DNA of 64,000 nt from Methanosarcinales archaeon (GCA_905339155.1 CAJPFJ010000002.1:1-64000); one strand, 5' to 3'. Positions 53,748-62,937 are shown, numbered from the stretch's first letter. The notes: generated by a model not told the origin, from the letters alone. Numbers and translations are program-made.

Positions 53748-54683
53748 ATGATAAGTCAAGGTGTAAATAAAGTAATGGAATGCTACGGTGTGAAATCCGC
53801 AGAAAAAGTGCTCATTGTAGCTGACACTTTAACTCCTGCATCTATAAGTAAAAGTTTATTCGAAGCCGCAAAAAACCTGGGCTGCGAAGTTATCCTTTTG
53901 ACAATGCTTCCGCGTACCCGCCACGGTGAAGAAATACCCCTGCCTGTAGCCGAAGCAATGAAAAACTCCGATGTAGTGATAGCCCCGACAACTTTTTCCC
54001 TCACCCACACCCAGGCAAAGATAAACGCCTGCAAAGCAGGAGCAAGAGTTGCTTCCATGCCGGGTATCACCGAGAAAATGATGGCGCAGGGCGGGATGAC
54101 CGCTGAGTACAATAAAATCAATGAGCTCGCTATTGAATTGAATAAAAAGTTTGAGGATACAAAAAAAATAAAGGTCATCACGGATTCCGGCACGGATATC
54201 ACATTTGACCTTGAAGGATGCAAATGGCATATGGATACGGGAATGTGTCTTGAACCCGGATGCAGCAGCAATCTTCCGGCAGGCGAGCTTTATATAGCTC
54301 CGAAAGACGCAAGCGGCGTTTTCGTAGTGGATGGTTCCATGAGCGGTTTTGGCCTCCTTGATTCTCCTCTTGAATTTACGGTCAATAACAGGTATGTGAC
54401 CGATATCAGGGGTAAAAATGCCAGGAAGTTGAACGTAATACTGGATAAAGTAGGAATAAAAGCGCGAAATATTGCAGAATTCGGTATAGGCATCAATCCG
54501 GAAGCTAAACTTATCGGGAACGTGCTTGAAGATGAAAAAGTCGCAGGCACGGTCCATATCGCACTCGGGGATAACAGCACGTTCGGAGGAGATGTGATCG
54601 CAGGAATTCATCTGGATGGGATTATCAAGGAACCTGAGCTTTTTGTGGATGGGGAAAGATTTATTTTAAGTTTTGACGATTAA
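53748..54683 (+). CDS. M29-like aminopeptidase family protein
   Basis: The 311-residue protein resembles the leucyl aminopeptidase (thermophilic M29, COG2309) family of archaea. An N-terminal Rossmann-like domain with KVLIVADTL and ARVASMPGITEKMM precedes a C-terminal metal domain with NLPAGELYIAPKDASG, NIAEFGIGINPEAKL, EDEKVAGTVHIALGDNSTFGG and HLDGIIKEPELFVDGE. The Glu/His/Asp cluster in these blocks provides metal ligands in the family. It follows xseB by one base, a probable operon without obvious functional relation. Peptide turnover is the likely role. Confidence 0.82.
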   Translation: MISQGVNKVMECYGVKSAEKVLIVADTLTPASISKSLFEAAKNLGCEVILLTMLPRTRHGEEIPLPVAEAMKNSDVVIAPTTFSLTHTQAKINACKAGARVASMPGITEKMMAQGGMTAEYNKINELAIELNKKFEDTKKIKVITDSGTDITFDLEGCKWHMDTGMCLEPGCSSNLPAGELYIAPKDASGVFVVDGSMSGFGLLDSPLEFTVNNRYVTDIRGKNARKLNVILDKVGIKARNIAEFGIGINPEAKLIGNVLEDEKVAGTVHIALGDNSTFGGDVIAGIHLDGIIKEPELFVDGERFILSFDD

Positions 54684-55283
54684 AATAATGCGCACCCCTT
54701 CCGGCGCAAATGAAAATAATTTTGCCTTTAATATATGGGGGGCTCTCTATCCCACAAGGTATTTTCAACATAATGTGTAATTATCACACCAGCTAAAAAT
54801 ATAATAATACTATATTTAATAGGATGATTATTTTTGAGGTTATTATGCAGATATCATTCAAATGATAAGAGTAAATTGGCAAGTGGGTAATATTGTATTT
54901 CAGGATATTTACCAACATAAATTAAATTTCAATTCATGTTGGTAATTTTGTCTGGATACAATATTTCCCATGAAACGCAGTGGGCCCATGCCATCGCCCA
55001 AAATGCAAAAATTTTATCAAGATGCATAGACTGATTACCCGGCTGGGAAACAGATTTTAAAAATGGAAATAGATGACTTTTGGATTTATCCAGACTATCA
55101 GGTGGCTCCGACAGGCAGCACCCGTGCCGGAATCGGGTCATCTATCCGGTTTTCTCAGTTAAAGATTGTAAGGTTGCAGGTGAATTGTCCTAAATGCACG
55201 CGTATAATAATTATAATCAGTAGCAGGAAATCCAATTTTGATAATAAGGTTTATAGGTGGAAAAAGTAATTATTGACTAGGAA
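54684..55283. other. Gene-free stretch
   Basis: About 600 bases follow the aminopeptidase stop. A 68-codon frame at 55063-55269 has poor composition and I do not support it as a gene. AT-rich elements near 54795-54830 could be promoters. No RNA gene was recognised. Confidence 0.4.
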
Positions 55284-56228
55284 GTGATTGTTATTAATAA
55301 AGGATTTGTAATATCTTTAACTCTAATCGCCATATTGGTGGTGATTGGTAGCGGATTAGCGTCGCCAAATGCAAAAGAAATTAGAGAAAAGCATGAGCAA
55401 GAACTGCTTGAGATAGATGGTGTTTCGGGTGTTTCAGTTGATGAAAGCACAAATGAGATTGTGGTTTATACTGAAGATGCTGAAAAAGGTAAAAAAGTCC
55501 CTAAGAATTTAGATGGGATAAATGTCAAGCAGAAAGTTGTTGGAAAGATAACGGCATTAAGTGTGAGAACAACGAGTTATAATCCTGTATTCGGTGGTAT
55601 AAGTGTAGGGAATCCTTATATAACAGCAGGAACACTCGGTTTGGTTACGCTTACGCTTAACGGAAAACTTGTTGCTCTAAGCAATGCACACGTTTTGGCA
55701 TTGAATAGTCAGACCAAATTCCTTCCCATAGGAACTCCAATTTATCAACCTGGGGTTTATGATGGTGGAAATAGTGCAAACACAATTGGAAGTCTCTTCA
55801 AATACATTAATATCAATTTCAACAAATATAGTGCAAACAACAAAGCAGATGCGGCAATTGCAACTTTAACAATCCCTGGAAATGTGGGCGATGTTTTGGA
55901 CGCAGACAACGTTGGGATGTATAAAATAACTGGTACTATCACTGTTACACCTAGAGATGCAGTCAGAAAAAGTGGTAGAACAACTGGTGTTACCACTGGT
56001 GAAGTTTCCGATACAGTCGCAACGGTAAAAGTATCTTATGGAGGAAAATGGGCAGTGTTTAAAGACCAAATAGTCGTATCAACTCCAGGCTTTTCAGCAG
56101 GCGGAGATAGTGGTTCAGCAGTAGATAAAGACGGAAAGTTTGTCGGACTTCTATTTGCCGGGTCTAGTACCGTTACGATTGTGAATAAAGCAAGTAACAT
56201 CGTTGGTCAATTAGGGATTACCATATAA
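55284..56228 (+). CDS. Secreted trypsin-like serine protease
   Basis: The 314-residue protein starts at GTG and has a signal peptide (about 5-27). A propeptide-like segment at about 32-95 (EIDGVSGVSVDESTNEIVVY resembles archaeal/bacterial protease prodomains) precedes a trypsin fold. The catalytic triad is visible: His in SNAHVLA, Asp in NKADAAIA and Ser in GGDSGSAV. A GRTTGVTTGEV segment precedes the oxyanion region. This is the Nal1/V8-like layout. The protein is probably exported and might process the surface proteins of this region. It has no anchor. Confidence 0.82.
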   Translation: MIVINKGFVISLTLIAILVVIGSGLASPNAKEIREKHEQELLEIDGVSGVSVDESTNEIVVYTEDAEKGKKVPKNLDGINVKQKVVGKITALSVRTTSYNPVFGGISVGNPYITAGTLGLVTLTLNGKLVALSNAHVLALNSQTKFLPIGTPIYQPGVYDGGNSANTIGSLFKYININFNKYSANNKADAAIATLTIPGNVGDVLDADNVGMYKITGTITVTPRDAVRKSGRTTGVTTGEVSDTVATVKVSYGGKWAVFKDQIVVSTPGFSAGGDSGSAVDKDGKFVGLLFAGSSTVTIVNKASNIVGQLGITI

Positions 56229-56620
56229 TATCCCTTCTTTTTTTAATCTTTCAATATTTTCGATTTCGATTGATCTTATAAGTCTTTGTTAACGTACTTT
56301 GTAGTCTTCCCAGGCATTTAATAAAAAAAGTATTAGTGTTATGATTATAGTAATTGTTGCTGATATCTTGGCTTTTGTCTTTAGAGACATAAACAAGAAT
56401 GGAAGCCAAGAACATCAATTTTATTAATATAAGATAATAGCATTTCAAGTAAATGATTTCTATAGGTTTGCTGGATAAAAGATATTGTATCCTTACATAA
56501 CTATATTGGTGAATAAAAATTAACTATTTTCATAACCGAAAGATATAAAAATCATTAAGACTTATTTTAAGTTGTTTTAAAGATAATTTATTAAAATATA
56601 TTGTATATCAGGATAATAAT
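56229..56620. other. Intergenic stretch with a possible 33-residue frame
   Basis: It is very AT-rich. It contains the small minus-strand frame at 56289-56390 and TATA-like sequences before the zinc-ribbon gene at 56621. Nothing else is seen. Confidence 0.35.
56289..56390 (-). CDS. Possible single-span mini-protein
   Basis: Thirty-three codons: a basic start (MSLKTKAKISA), one hydrophobic segment (about residues 9-25, TITIIITLILFLLN) and a charged tail (AWEDYKVR). The positive-inside layout is sensible for a small membrane peptide. There is no strong ribosome-binding site, and a competing frame overlaps. Low confidence. Confidence 0.25.
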   Translation of the reverse strand: MSLKTKAKISATITIIITLILFLLNAWEDYKVR

Positions 56621-56749
56621 ATGGAAGAAGTAAACCAGGATGCGGTATTTTTCAGATGTAACGTCTGCAGCTTTGATTTTGAGGCTGACCCTAACTTTAT
56701 CCCGATACCCTGCCCCCAGTGCGGAAGCGAGGATACAGGGAGAGTTTGA
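56621..56749 (+). CDS. 42-residue zinc-ribbon protein
   Basis: A short frame encodes two CxxC pairs, FRCNVCSFDF (Cys13, Cys16) and PCPQCGSED (Cys31, Cys34), forming a rubredoxin-like or zinc-ribbon knuckle. The N-terminus is acidic. Similar tiny zinc ribbons are frequent in methanogens. It is preceded by a TATA-like stretch and ends next to the convergent membrane-protein gene. The function is unknown; metal binding is likely. Confidence 0.55.
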   Translation: MEEVNQDAVFFRCNVCSFDFEADPNFIPIPCPQCGSEDTGRV

Positions 56750-56757
56750 ATAGAGGA

Positions 56758-57801
56758 CTACATTGGGGGTCGAGTGCCAGTATTTCCTGAATCAAAGAGA
56801 GGTATACTCACATTTGGATACCACCTCTGCAGAAATGTCAGCAGATGATATTTCATGAATGTGGGCACAGGTACGGATACGATCAACATCAATAATATCA
56901 ATACCCCGGCTGCGATAATTCCATAAGGTATCATCAATGCCCAGAATACGATGCTTCCGGTACCTTGCCCCAGCGCTGATAACATGAAGTACAGCATCAA
57001 AGCCGGTATGAGAAGAATGATGACCAAAATCACGAAAAGTATAAGCGCCACTAACCCCACGGCAATCGACGCAACTATCCATAGGATGACCCTGACCCCC
57101 CAGTAGACCAGTATCTGCTTCCAGTCTTCCCTGAACCTGCCCAGGATCTTTCTTATGGCTGTTGTTATGCTAATTTCTTGATATATCACCACAGGTATAG
57201 CAAGGCTTATAAACGACCTTATGAATCCGCTAACCACGGCGAGCAACAGCATTACTGATATGAACCATAGAATTCCGCCAAGGATCATCCCGGGGGTTAC
57301 TGTTGTCCGCGGTTCCAGAAATTTCTGTATGATAGGTAACATCAATAGGATGAACAGCGATAGAATACCTATCCCCAGGACGACCTGTATGATGAACAGA
57401 TGAAATCCAGGGCGCAAATATTTTTTGAAGGGCTCCCGGATGGCAACTCTATTTGTTACCAGTGACTCTACGAATACAAATTCCATGATACTTGATATCA
57501 GAAGAAACAGCAATATCATGAAAATGGTTACGGAGATGGCTATAAGAATGTATGTATGGTACTGTTCCCAAACCTGATTTATCTGGTTGAGGATCTTCTC
57601 TGTCGAGGGCGCTCCTTGCGTTCTGTCATCTGAGGGCAAATTATAATTTGCCGGGGAGTTGAAATTAAAAAATCCATTGCTACCTATGAAGAACAGGATT
57701 ATCCCCAATCGTATCCATTTCCAGAAGTTGAACGGCTCGATGAGAGCTTTTTTAGTCCTCTTAAATGCGGCATCGACCGCATCAGTGCCATACCATCCCA
57801 T
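56758..57801 (-). CDS. Multipass membrane protein, DUF7544-like
   Basis: The 347-residue protein begins with an amphipathic segment (AFKRTKKALIEPFNFWKWIRLG) typical of an archaeal membrane family found in Methanosarcina (DUF7544/glycerophosphodiesterase-membrane-domain-like, from memory). About six to seven spans follow, with a cytosolic region around 205-235 (RKILGRFREDWKQ). It has no catalytic motif. The role is unknown. It is a single gene on the minus strand, about 97 bp upstream of the glyS end. Confidence 0.6.
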   Translation of the reverse strand: MGWYGTDAVDAAFKRTKKALIEPFNFWKWIRLGIILFFIGSNGFFNFNSPANYNLPSDDRTQGAPSTEKILNQINQVWEQYHTYILIAISVTIFMILLFLLISSIMEFVFVESLVTNRVAIREPFKKYLRPGFHLFIIQVVLGIGILSLFILLMLPIIQKFLEPRTTVTPGMILGGILWFISVMLLLAVVSGFIRSFISLAIPVVIYQEISITTAIRKILGRFREDWKQILVYWGVRVILWIVASIAVGLVALILFVILVIILLIPALMLYFMLSALGQGTGSIVFWALMIPYGIIAAGVLILLMLIVSVPVPTFMKYHLLTFLQRWYPNVSIPLFDSGNTGTRPPM

Positions 57802-57898
57802 AATATCTGATTATACTCTAATACGTAAATAGTTTGTTGAAGTCGGCTCTATCGATGTGCGGGTTTTCCGGGAAAGAAAGCAAATCAATGGAAGACTT

Positions 57899-59644
57899 TT
57901 AAATTCCTTTGCCTGCATCATCAAATGACTTGCCCCTGTATATCAGATCGAAAATATTATTTTCAATATCACTGATGTTTGCGCGAACCTGCTTCATTGT
58001 GTCCCTGTCCCTGATCGTTACAGTGCCATCCTCAAGTGTCTGGTAATCAACGGTTATCGAATATGGGGTCCCGATCTCATCATTTCGGCGATACCGCCTG
58101 CCGATAGTCCCGGAATCATCAAAAGACACGAGTATTCCAGCTCGCCTGAGTTTAGCTACGATTTCATTCCCGGGTTTTCTTAATTCATCGCGAGAAAGAA
58201 GAGGCAAAACAGCTGCCTGCACAGGCGCCACCTCGGGAGGCAGGCGCAATACTATTCGTATGCCTTCATCATCTACTTTTTCCTTTGTTTCTTCTTCAAA
58301 ATATGAATGTTCAAGGAGGGAATATGTGATCCTGTCAATACCAAATGATGGTTCTATCACATGCGGTATTATATTCTCTCCATGGATTTCCTCTGTTACT
58401 GTTTCGAATTTCACGGAATCTTTATTGATCTTAATTTTTTCGCCATTGACTGTCACTTCTATGACATCGCCTGAAAGTTCTTCCAACCTCAGCGCTTTCA
58501 GGGCATTTGCAACCTTTCCTGCTTTCCCCTTAAAAATTGGGCCAAGGACTCCCATATCGGGTTTGACAACGAATTTTTCAACTTTTTTGGGAGTATCATA
58601 TGAAACATATACACTTAATTCCTTCTCGCTCTGTTTTGCATGTGCTTTCAGGTCAAAATCAGTCCTGTCAGCAATGCCTACAACTTCCACCCATCCGAAC
58701 CTGTCACTCAGTATCTCAGCATCCCAGCAATCCGCAGCATAGTGAGCCATCTCGTCCTTCATGTGCTGCCTGAACCGCGTTTTTTCAGGGGACACACCAA
58801 CGCGAACGAGGAACTGATGTGTCAATGCAAGACAATATGCAAGGAATTCATGGGCGATGATCCCGTTCGTTACGGCATCTCTCAATGACATTTTTTCCAT
58901 TTCACCATTTGCCTGGCCATCCTGCGAATACAGGTTCATGACAATATCCGCTACATCTTTAAATTTCGGATGTGTCTTATCCCTCGGATCGATGAATATC
59001 TCTGCTTCAGCCTGCGTAAATTCCCGCAGGCGTATAACGCCCTGGCGCGGTGATATCTCATTTCGGTAGGCTTTGCCTATTTGAGTTGCACCGAAAGGAA
59101 GGTGGTCGCGGTAGAATTTGACAAGACGCGGGAAATCCACGAACATTCCCTGCGCGGTCTCAGGGCGAAGATAGCCCATTCGCTTTCCGCCGGGTCCGAT
59201 CGCAGTTTTGAACATAAGATTGAACTCATACACATTACCGAGCTTTCCGCCGCATTCAGGGCATTTGACATTATTTTTCCCGATAACATCCGTGAGTTCT
59301 TCAGCGCTTAATGTATCGGGATTTTCCAAAATCTCCTTGACAAGATGATCCGCCCTGAAGGCTTCATGGCACTTCTGGCATTCGGTGAGGGGATCAGAGA
59401 ATCCACCCACATGCCCCGATGCGATAAATATGTCTTCAATACCGATCGTTGGCGCTTCGATCTCGTAATAACCTTCATTTATCACAAAAATGTCGCGCCA
59501 GATATTCTCAATGCGGCGTTTGAGCATAGCGCCAAGTGGTCCGTAATCGAAAAAACCTGCCGTACCGCCATACAGCTCAAATGAGTTCCACAAGAATCCG
59601 CGGCGCTTTGCCAGTTCAAGCACCTGTTCGTATTTGTCAGCCAT
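57899..59644 (-). CDS. glyS: Glycyl-tRNA synthetase (class II, alpha2 type)
   Basis: The 581-residue enzyme charges tRNA(Gly). Class II motifs can be seen: LAKRRGFLWNSFELYGGTAG at the start, the motif 2 region IGKAYRNEISPRQGVIRLREF and motif 3 in EPSFGIDRITYSLL. An insertion with CQKCHEAFRADH and CPECGGKLG forms a four-Cys zinc site (about 87-160). The C-terminal anticodon-binding domain includes LPPEVAPVQAAVLPL and DSGTIGRRYRRNDEIGTPY. Length fits archaeal GlyRS. Confidence 0.95.
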   Translation of the reverse strand: MADKYEQVLELAKRRGFLWNSFELYGGTAGFFDYGPLGAMLKRRIENIWRDIFVINEGYYEIEAPTIGIEDIFIASGHVGGFSDPLTECQKCHEAFRADHLVKEILENPDTLSAEELTDVIGKNNVKCPECGGKLGNVYEFNLMFKTAIGPGGKRMGYLRPETAQGMFVDFPRLVKFYRDHLPFGATQIGKAYRNEISPRQGVIRLREFTQAEAEIFIDPRDKTHPKFKDVADIVMNLYSQDGQANGEMEKMSLRDAVTNGIIAHEFLAYCLALTHQFLVRVGVSPEKTRFRQHMKDEMAHYAADCWDAEILSDRFGWVEVVGIADRTDFDLKAHAKQSEKELSVYVSYDTPKKVEKFVVKPDMGVLGPIFKGKAGKVANALKALRLEELSGDVIEVTVNGEKIKINKDSVKFETVTEEIHGENIIPHVIEPSFGIDRITYSLLEHSYFEEETKEKVDDEGIRIVLRLPPEVAPVQAAVLPLLSRDELRKPGNEIVAKLRRAGILVSFDDSGTIGRRYRRNDEIGTPYSITVDYQTLEDGTVTIRDRDTMKQVRANISDIENNIFDLIYRGKSFDDAGKGI

Positions 59645-59715
59645 GTGTTATCGCTGCTTAATACAAGTTCAGGATTATTATACTTTCTCGGTCGGGTATG
59701 CATCAATATTTTCTG

Positions 59716-60327
59716 CTATCCTGGAGATTGAATACCTCTCCTTATCTTTCCCTTTTTCCCATACCTCAAATACAACTTCACAAGCGCATCCTCGATCCTC
59801 GTCAGTTCCCCGCCCTCGAACTCTTCAAGATCAATGTTCATCCTTTCTGCCATTTCAGCGGCTTTAGTGGACACAGGCACATCTATCTTCCACACACCTC
59901 TTAACTCCCTCAAAAAAATCTGGGATGTAACCTCGCCAATCCCTTTAAATCCCATTAACTTACTTTTCAGCTCTTCCGTGTTACCCGAATGAGCATACAG
60001 TTCCTCCAGTGAACCGTATTTTTCCTTGAGTTCCTTCATTATATTCAGCAGCTTCGTTGCAGTCGAAAAATCATATCTCACATACCTGCCTTCATCCAGT
60101 ATCCTCACAAGCTCATCCCAGCCAGCGTCAAGGATTTTCTCAGGGCTGAGGATTCCATATTTTTCAAATGTCCTGTATGTTTTCATCGATATCTTTTCGC
60201 TTATCCTTGCCCCGAAAAGAATGGAGGCGAGAAACCATTTGAACCTGCCGGAGGTCTTTGTTATATCTATCCCCAGGTCTTCGCTATATAAAGGTAAATT
60301 GGAACACAGGGTATCCACTCTGCCCAT
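59716..60327 (-). CDS. Endonuclease III-like HhH-GPD protein, no iron-sulfur cluster
   Basis: The 203-residue protein has the HhH-GPD arrangement: FLASILFGARISEKISMKTY, then a helix-hairpin-helix LMGFKGIGEVTSQIFLREL (about 125-143), then VWKIDVPVSTKAAEM where the catalytic Asp of the family sits (Asp149 region). The usual catalytic Lys of bifunctional enzymes and the C-terminal four-Cys cluster loop are not seen. It may be a monofunctional glycosylase or a DNA-binding relative. It is upstream of glyS on the same strand, about 70 bp apart. Confidence 0.65.
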   Translation of the reverse strand: MGRVDTLCSNLPLYSEDLGIDITKTSGRFKWFLASILFGARISEKISMKTYRTFEKYGILSPEKILDAGWDELVRILDEGRYVRYDFSTATKLLNIMKELKEKYGSLEELYAHSGNTEELKSKLMGFKGIGEVTSQIFLRELRGVWKIDVPVSTKAAEMAERMNIDLEEFEGGELTRIEDALVKLYLRYGKKGKIRRGIQSPG

Positions 60328-60395
60328 ATTACATGTTTTGTGAATAATCTATAATGAACGTTGCTCAAGACCTGCTGTCCAAAATGCGCTATAGT

Positions 60396-60410
60396 AAAAT
60401 ACTTATAGAA
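60396..60410 (+). promoter_or_regulatory. TATA-like element of the DUF2193 operon
   Basis: AAAATACTTATAGAA fits an A-rich BRE followed by an archaeal TATA box. With normal spacing the transcript would start near 60430, leaving a leader of about 75 bases before the ATG at 60504. That is long for this genome and could hold a regulatory element. Confidence 0.4.
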
Positions 60411-60503
60411 ATAATACCCATTTTAAATTGGAGTGATTGAGTCAGTAAGCACTAAGTAATTTTTGAGTACATTATCTTCATCTTCACTCCAGGGGTAAAC
60501 AAT

Positions 60504-62000
60504 ATGAGTGTATATAACAAGATGATCCATGAGGCCATAGAGGCCCAAAAAGCCGATGTGAATGTAATAATAAAAAAAAGGGGTACAAAATTCAAGTTGG
60601 CTGATGTCAAACCTTATGTAGACGTAGCAAACAAGATGAAAGCGCAAGGGGACCAGAGCCAGGCCGTGTTCGACCTTCATATCGATTCCATCAACGCCCA
60701 TTTTGAGATTCTGAGCAGTCTTACCGATACGGTAAGGCCTGAAGATGACCCGTTTGTAGAGCACTACCAGACAGGACCAATTCTTGAAATATTATACGAT
60801 GAAAAACCGGATTTTCGAAAAGCAATGGATAAATTCATTGAAGCAATCGGGAAATCAGAGGCTTTGATCGGTAAGGAGGTCATCCGCAGGTATGGAGGGT
60901 TCTACGGGCCTACCTGTGTAGTGGACTTTGCGCTTGTACCTGGTAGCACAACTAACCTCGTGAACAGGATACTCAAGAATACCAATATAAAAGATGATTA
61001 TAAACGGACGATACTTGCCTCAAAGTCATGGGGTATGAACACCTCTTACGGAATAGGTGATGTATTCGCCCACGCTATCGAGAGTGGAAAAACCGCAGCA
61101 GATGCCGTTAAAGAAGAGATAAAGACGCTGAAGTTCATATACGACCAGCCTATTGAAGCCCAGACAAAACTAATGGAAGATATGGGGCATACATCATTCG
61201 ATGTCAAAAAATACCAGGAGCAATACAAGGAAAGGATGAAAAGTACGATAAAAGCCGCCATAGATGACGGTGTTCTGGATGCAAATATAGTAACTGTTCC
61301 GGCCTACTGTGTGGGTGATATTGCGCATCATATCTCCCAGTCAACGTTCAATATGTGCAAGGATGACGTAACAATGTCAATTATCGAGGCAGAGACTGCC
61401 GTCCTTGAGAATACGCTTAATAATGCCTTAAAACAAGGGATCGACAATGAGTACAAGATACTTACCCTTGCGACTGCGTCAACAGCGGCAGGCGCTGAGT
61501 ACATTCTGGAAAAGGACGGCTTTACAGCGCCTATGGTTGTTGACCTGTTGACAAAGAGATTCCATAACTATGTCCAGCTTTATCCGACAAGGGGTGCGGC
61601 GGCTGAACTTCACAACCACGACTTTATGGACATGATATGGAGAGGCTGGCATATACTGGAGAAAGCGGCAAAGGCAAAGAACGGAAGCGATAGCGCTCTT
61701 GCACCAAAGTCCGGGGGTTATCCGATAGATCTAGGTCCGATCGATAAGAACGAAGTTATAATGAATCCACAAAGATACACGTATCCGGGATGTGCCATCA
61801 CAGTGAGGTTCTCTTCGCTCATGAGACTGGCGGACTATCCATGCCTGCTTACCAGTGAACCGGTAACAGCAACCCTTATGACAAACATCATCGCCCTGCA
61901 TAAAGATGAGCCGGGGGCGCCTGCGAGAGTGTGCAAAAACTGCGCTATAACTTCTATCGACAAGAGACATCAATACTGCCAGTGGGCTGAAGCAGTCTAA
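60504..62000 (+). CDS. DUF2193 protein
   Basis: A soluble 498-residue protein of the archaeal DUF2193 family, found mainly in methanogens and relatives; the function is unknown. It is rich in helices in the first 300 residues and carries conserved cysteine/histidine patches: GPTCVVDFALVPGSTTNLV, VPAYCVGDIAHHISQSTFNMC, LHNHDFMDMIWRGWH, RYTYPGCAITVRF, YPCLLTSEP, RVCKNCAITS and QYCQWAEAV at the end. These patches suggest a metal or iron-sulfur centre and an enzymatic role. It is followed after 12 bases by DUF2180 and then aquaporin, so the three form an operon. Confidence 0.8.
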   Translation: MSVYNKMIHEAIEAQKADVNVIIKKRGTKFKLADVKPYVDVANKMKAQGDQSQAVFDLHIDSINAHFEILSSLTDTVRPEDDPFVEHYQTGPILEILYDEKPDFRKAMDKFIEAIGKSEALIGKEVIRRYGGFYGPTCVVDFALVPGSTTNLVNRILKNTNIKDDYKRTILASKSWGMNTSYGIGDVFAHAIESGKTAADAVKEEIKTLKFIYDQPIEAQTKLMEDMGHTSFDVKKYQEQYKERMKSTIKAAIDDGVLDANIVTVPAYCVGDIAHHISQSTFNMCKDDVTMSIIEAETAVLENTLNNALKQGIDNEYKILTLATASTAAGAEYILEKDGFTAPMVVDLLTKRFHNYVQLYPTRGAAAELHNHDFMDMIWRGWHILEKAAKAKNGSDSALAPKSGGYPIDLGPIDKNEVIMNPQRYTYPGCAITVRFSSLMRLADYPCLLTSEPVTATLMTNIIALHKDEPGAPARVCKNCAITSIDKRHQYCQWAEAV

Positions 62001-62012
62001 GGTGGTTTTACA

Positions 62013-62216
62013 ATGCATTGCTATGTTTGCGCACAGATGGGTAAAGAGACAGTTGCCATTGCCACATGTATCGTGTGCGGTATGGCCCTCTGCCAGGAAC
62101 ACCTCATAAGAGCTGATATAGATATGTGGGAAGGGGGTTATCCCATCCCGAGCCAGAAGGCCAAAAAAAGGCTTCCAAGAATCCTTTGCCCGGAATGTTA
62201 CGATGCGCTTAAGTGA
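62013..62216 (+). CDS. DUF2180 zinc-binding mini-protein
   Basis: The 67-residue protein has a B-box/zinc-knuckle-like array: CYVC (3-6), CIVC (19-22), CQEH (27-30) and a C-terminal CPEC pair. That is enough for two metal sites. The family (DUF2180) is archaeal and of unknown function. Its place between DUF2193 and aquaporin, with 12- and 9-base gaps, suggests a dedicated partner or metal chaperone of the DUF2193 protein. A good GGTGG site precedes the ATG. Confidence 0.8.
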   Translation: MHCYVCAQMGKETVAIATCIVCGMALCQEHLIRADIDMWEGGYPIPSQKAKKRLPRILCPECYDALK

Positions 62217-62225
62217 GGCGAATAT

Positions 62226-62903
62226 ATGACTGACTCAAAAAAAATAATTTCGGAATTTGTGGGTACCTTTGCCCTTGTATTCATAGGCGCGGGTTCTGTA
62301 GCAACCAACTATATTTCCAGCGGAGCTCTGGGTCTTGTGGGGATTTCCACTGCATTCGGTCTGGTGGTCATGGCTATGATATACGCCACTGGCCACATTT
62401 CTGGCACGCATATAAATCCGGCAGTCACAATTGCCCTGGTTGTCACTAAGAAGATGGATGCTAAGGATGCAGTTCCTTATATTATATCCCAGCTTGCAGG
62501 AGCAGCAGTTGCGGGCCTGACGCTGGGCGTGATATATCCAACTGCCATTGCCACCGTGCACCTGGGAACAACAGCTCTTGGAACAGATGTGGGTTTTGGC
62601 ACAGGAGTCCTGGTTGAAGCGATACTGACATTCCTGCTGGTGTTTACTATCTTCGGTGCAGCCGTTGACAAAAGGGCGCCGCCGGGATTTGCAGGGTTTG
62701 CCATAGGTATGGTCGTGCTTTTCGACATCCTTGTAGGCGGGCCGCTTACAGGCGCATCAATGAACCCGGCAAGAACATTCGGTCCTGCTCTTGCTTCAGG
62801 ATACTGGGTAAACCACCTGGTCTACTGGATAGGACCGATCGTTGGCGGTGTTGTTGCTGCGTTACTGTATGATGGCGTATTTGCTGAAAAAACAGAAAAA
62901 TAA
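62226..62903 (+). CDS. aqpM: Aquaporin, MIP family (AqpM-like)
   Basis: The 225-residue protein has six spans and both NPA boxes, THINPAVTIAL (about 62-72) and SMNPARTFGPAL (about 178-189). That is the full signature of the major intrinsic protein family. The start EFVGTFALVFIGAGSV is also typical. AqpM of Methanothermobacter passes water and to a lesser extent glycerol; H2S or CO2 permeation has been discussed for related channels. Here it is the third gene after DUF2193 and DUF2180, which suggests movement of a small neutral molecule related to that unknown reaction. Confidence 0.9.
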   Translation: MTDSKKIISEFVGTFALVFIGAGSVATNYISSGALGLVGISTAFGLVVMAMIYATGHISGTHINPAVTIALVVTKKMDAKDAVPYIISQLAGAAVAGLTLGVIYPTAIATVHLGTTALGTDVGFGTGVLVEAILTFLLVFTIFGAAVDKRAPPGFAGFAIGMVVLFDILVGGPLTGASMNPARTFGPALASGYWVNHLVYWIGPIVGGVVAALLYDGVFAEKTEK

Positions 62904-62937
62904 GATCATTTAAAAATAGTCAGGGATATGCATTATC

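Noticed and set aside
53856..54611. 251-codon minus-strand frame
   Set aside because: It is opposite the M29-like aminopeptidase, which has family motifs and operon position.
55063..55269. 68-codon plus-strand frame before the serine protease
   Set aside because: Poor protein-like composition, no ribosome-binding site, no recognisable motif; treated as chance.
60504..62000. DUF2193 protein as a corrinoid methyltransferase
   Set aside because: No TIM-barrel methyltransferase or corrinoid-binding DxHxxG motif could be seen; kept as an uncharacterised family.
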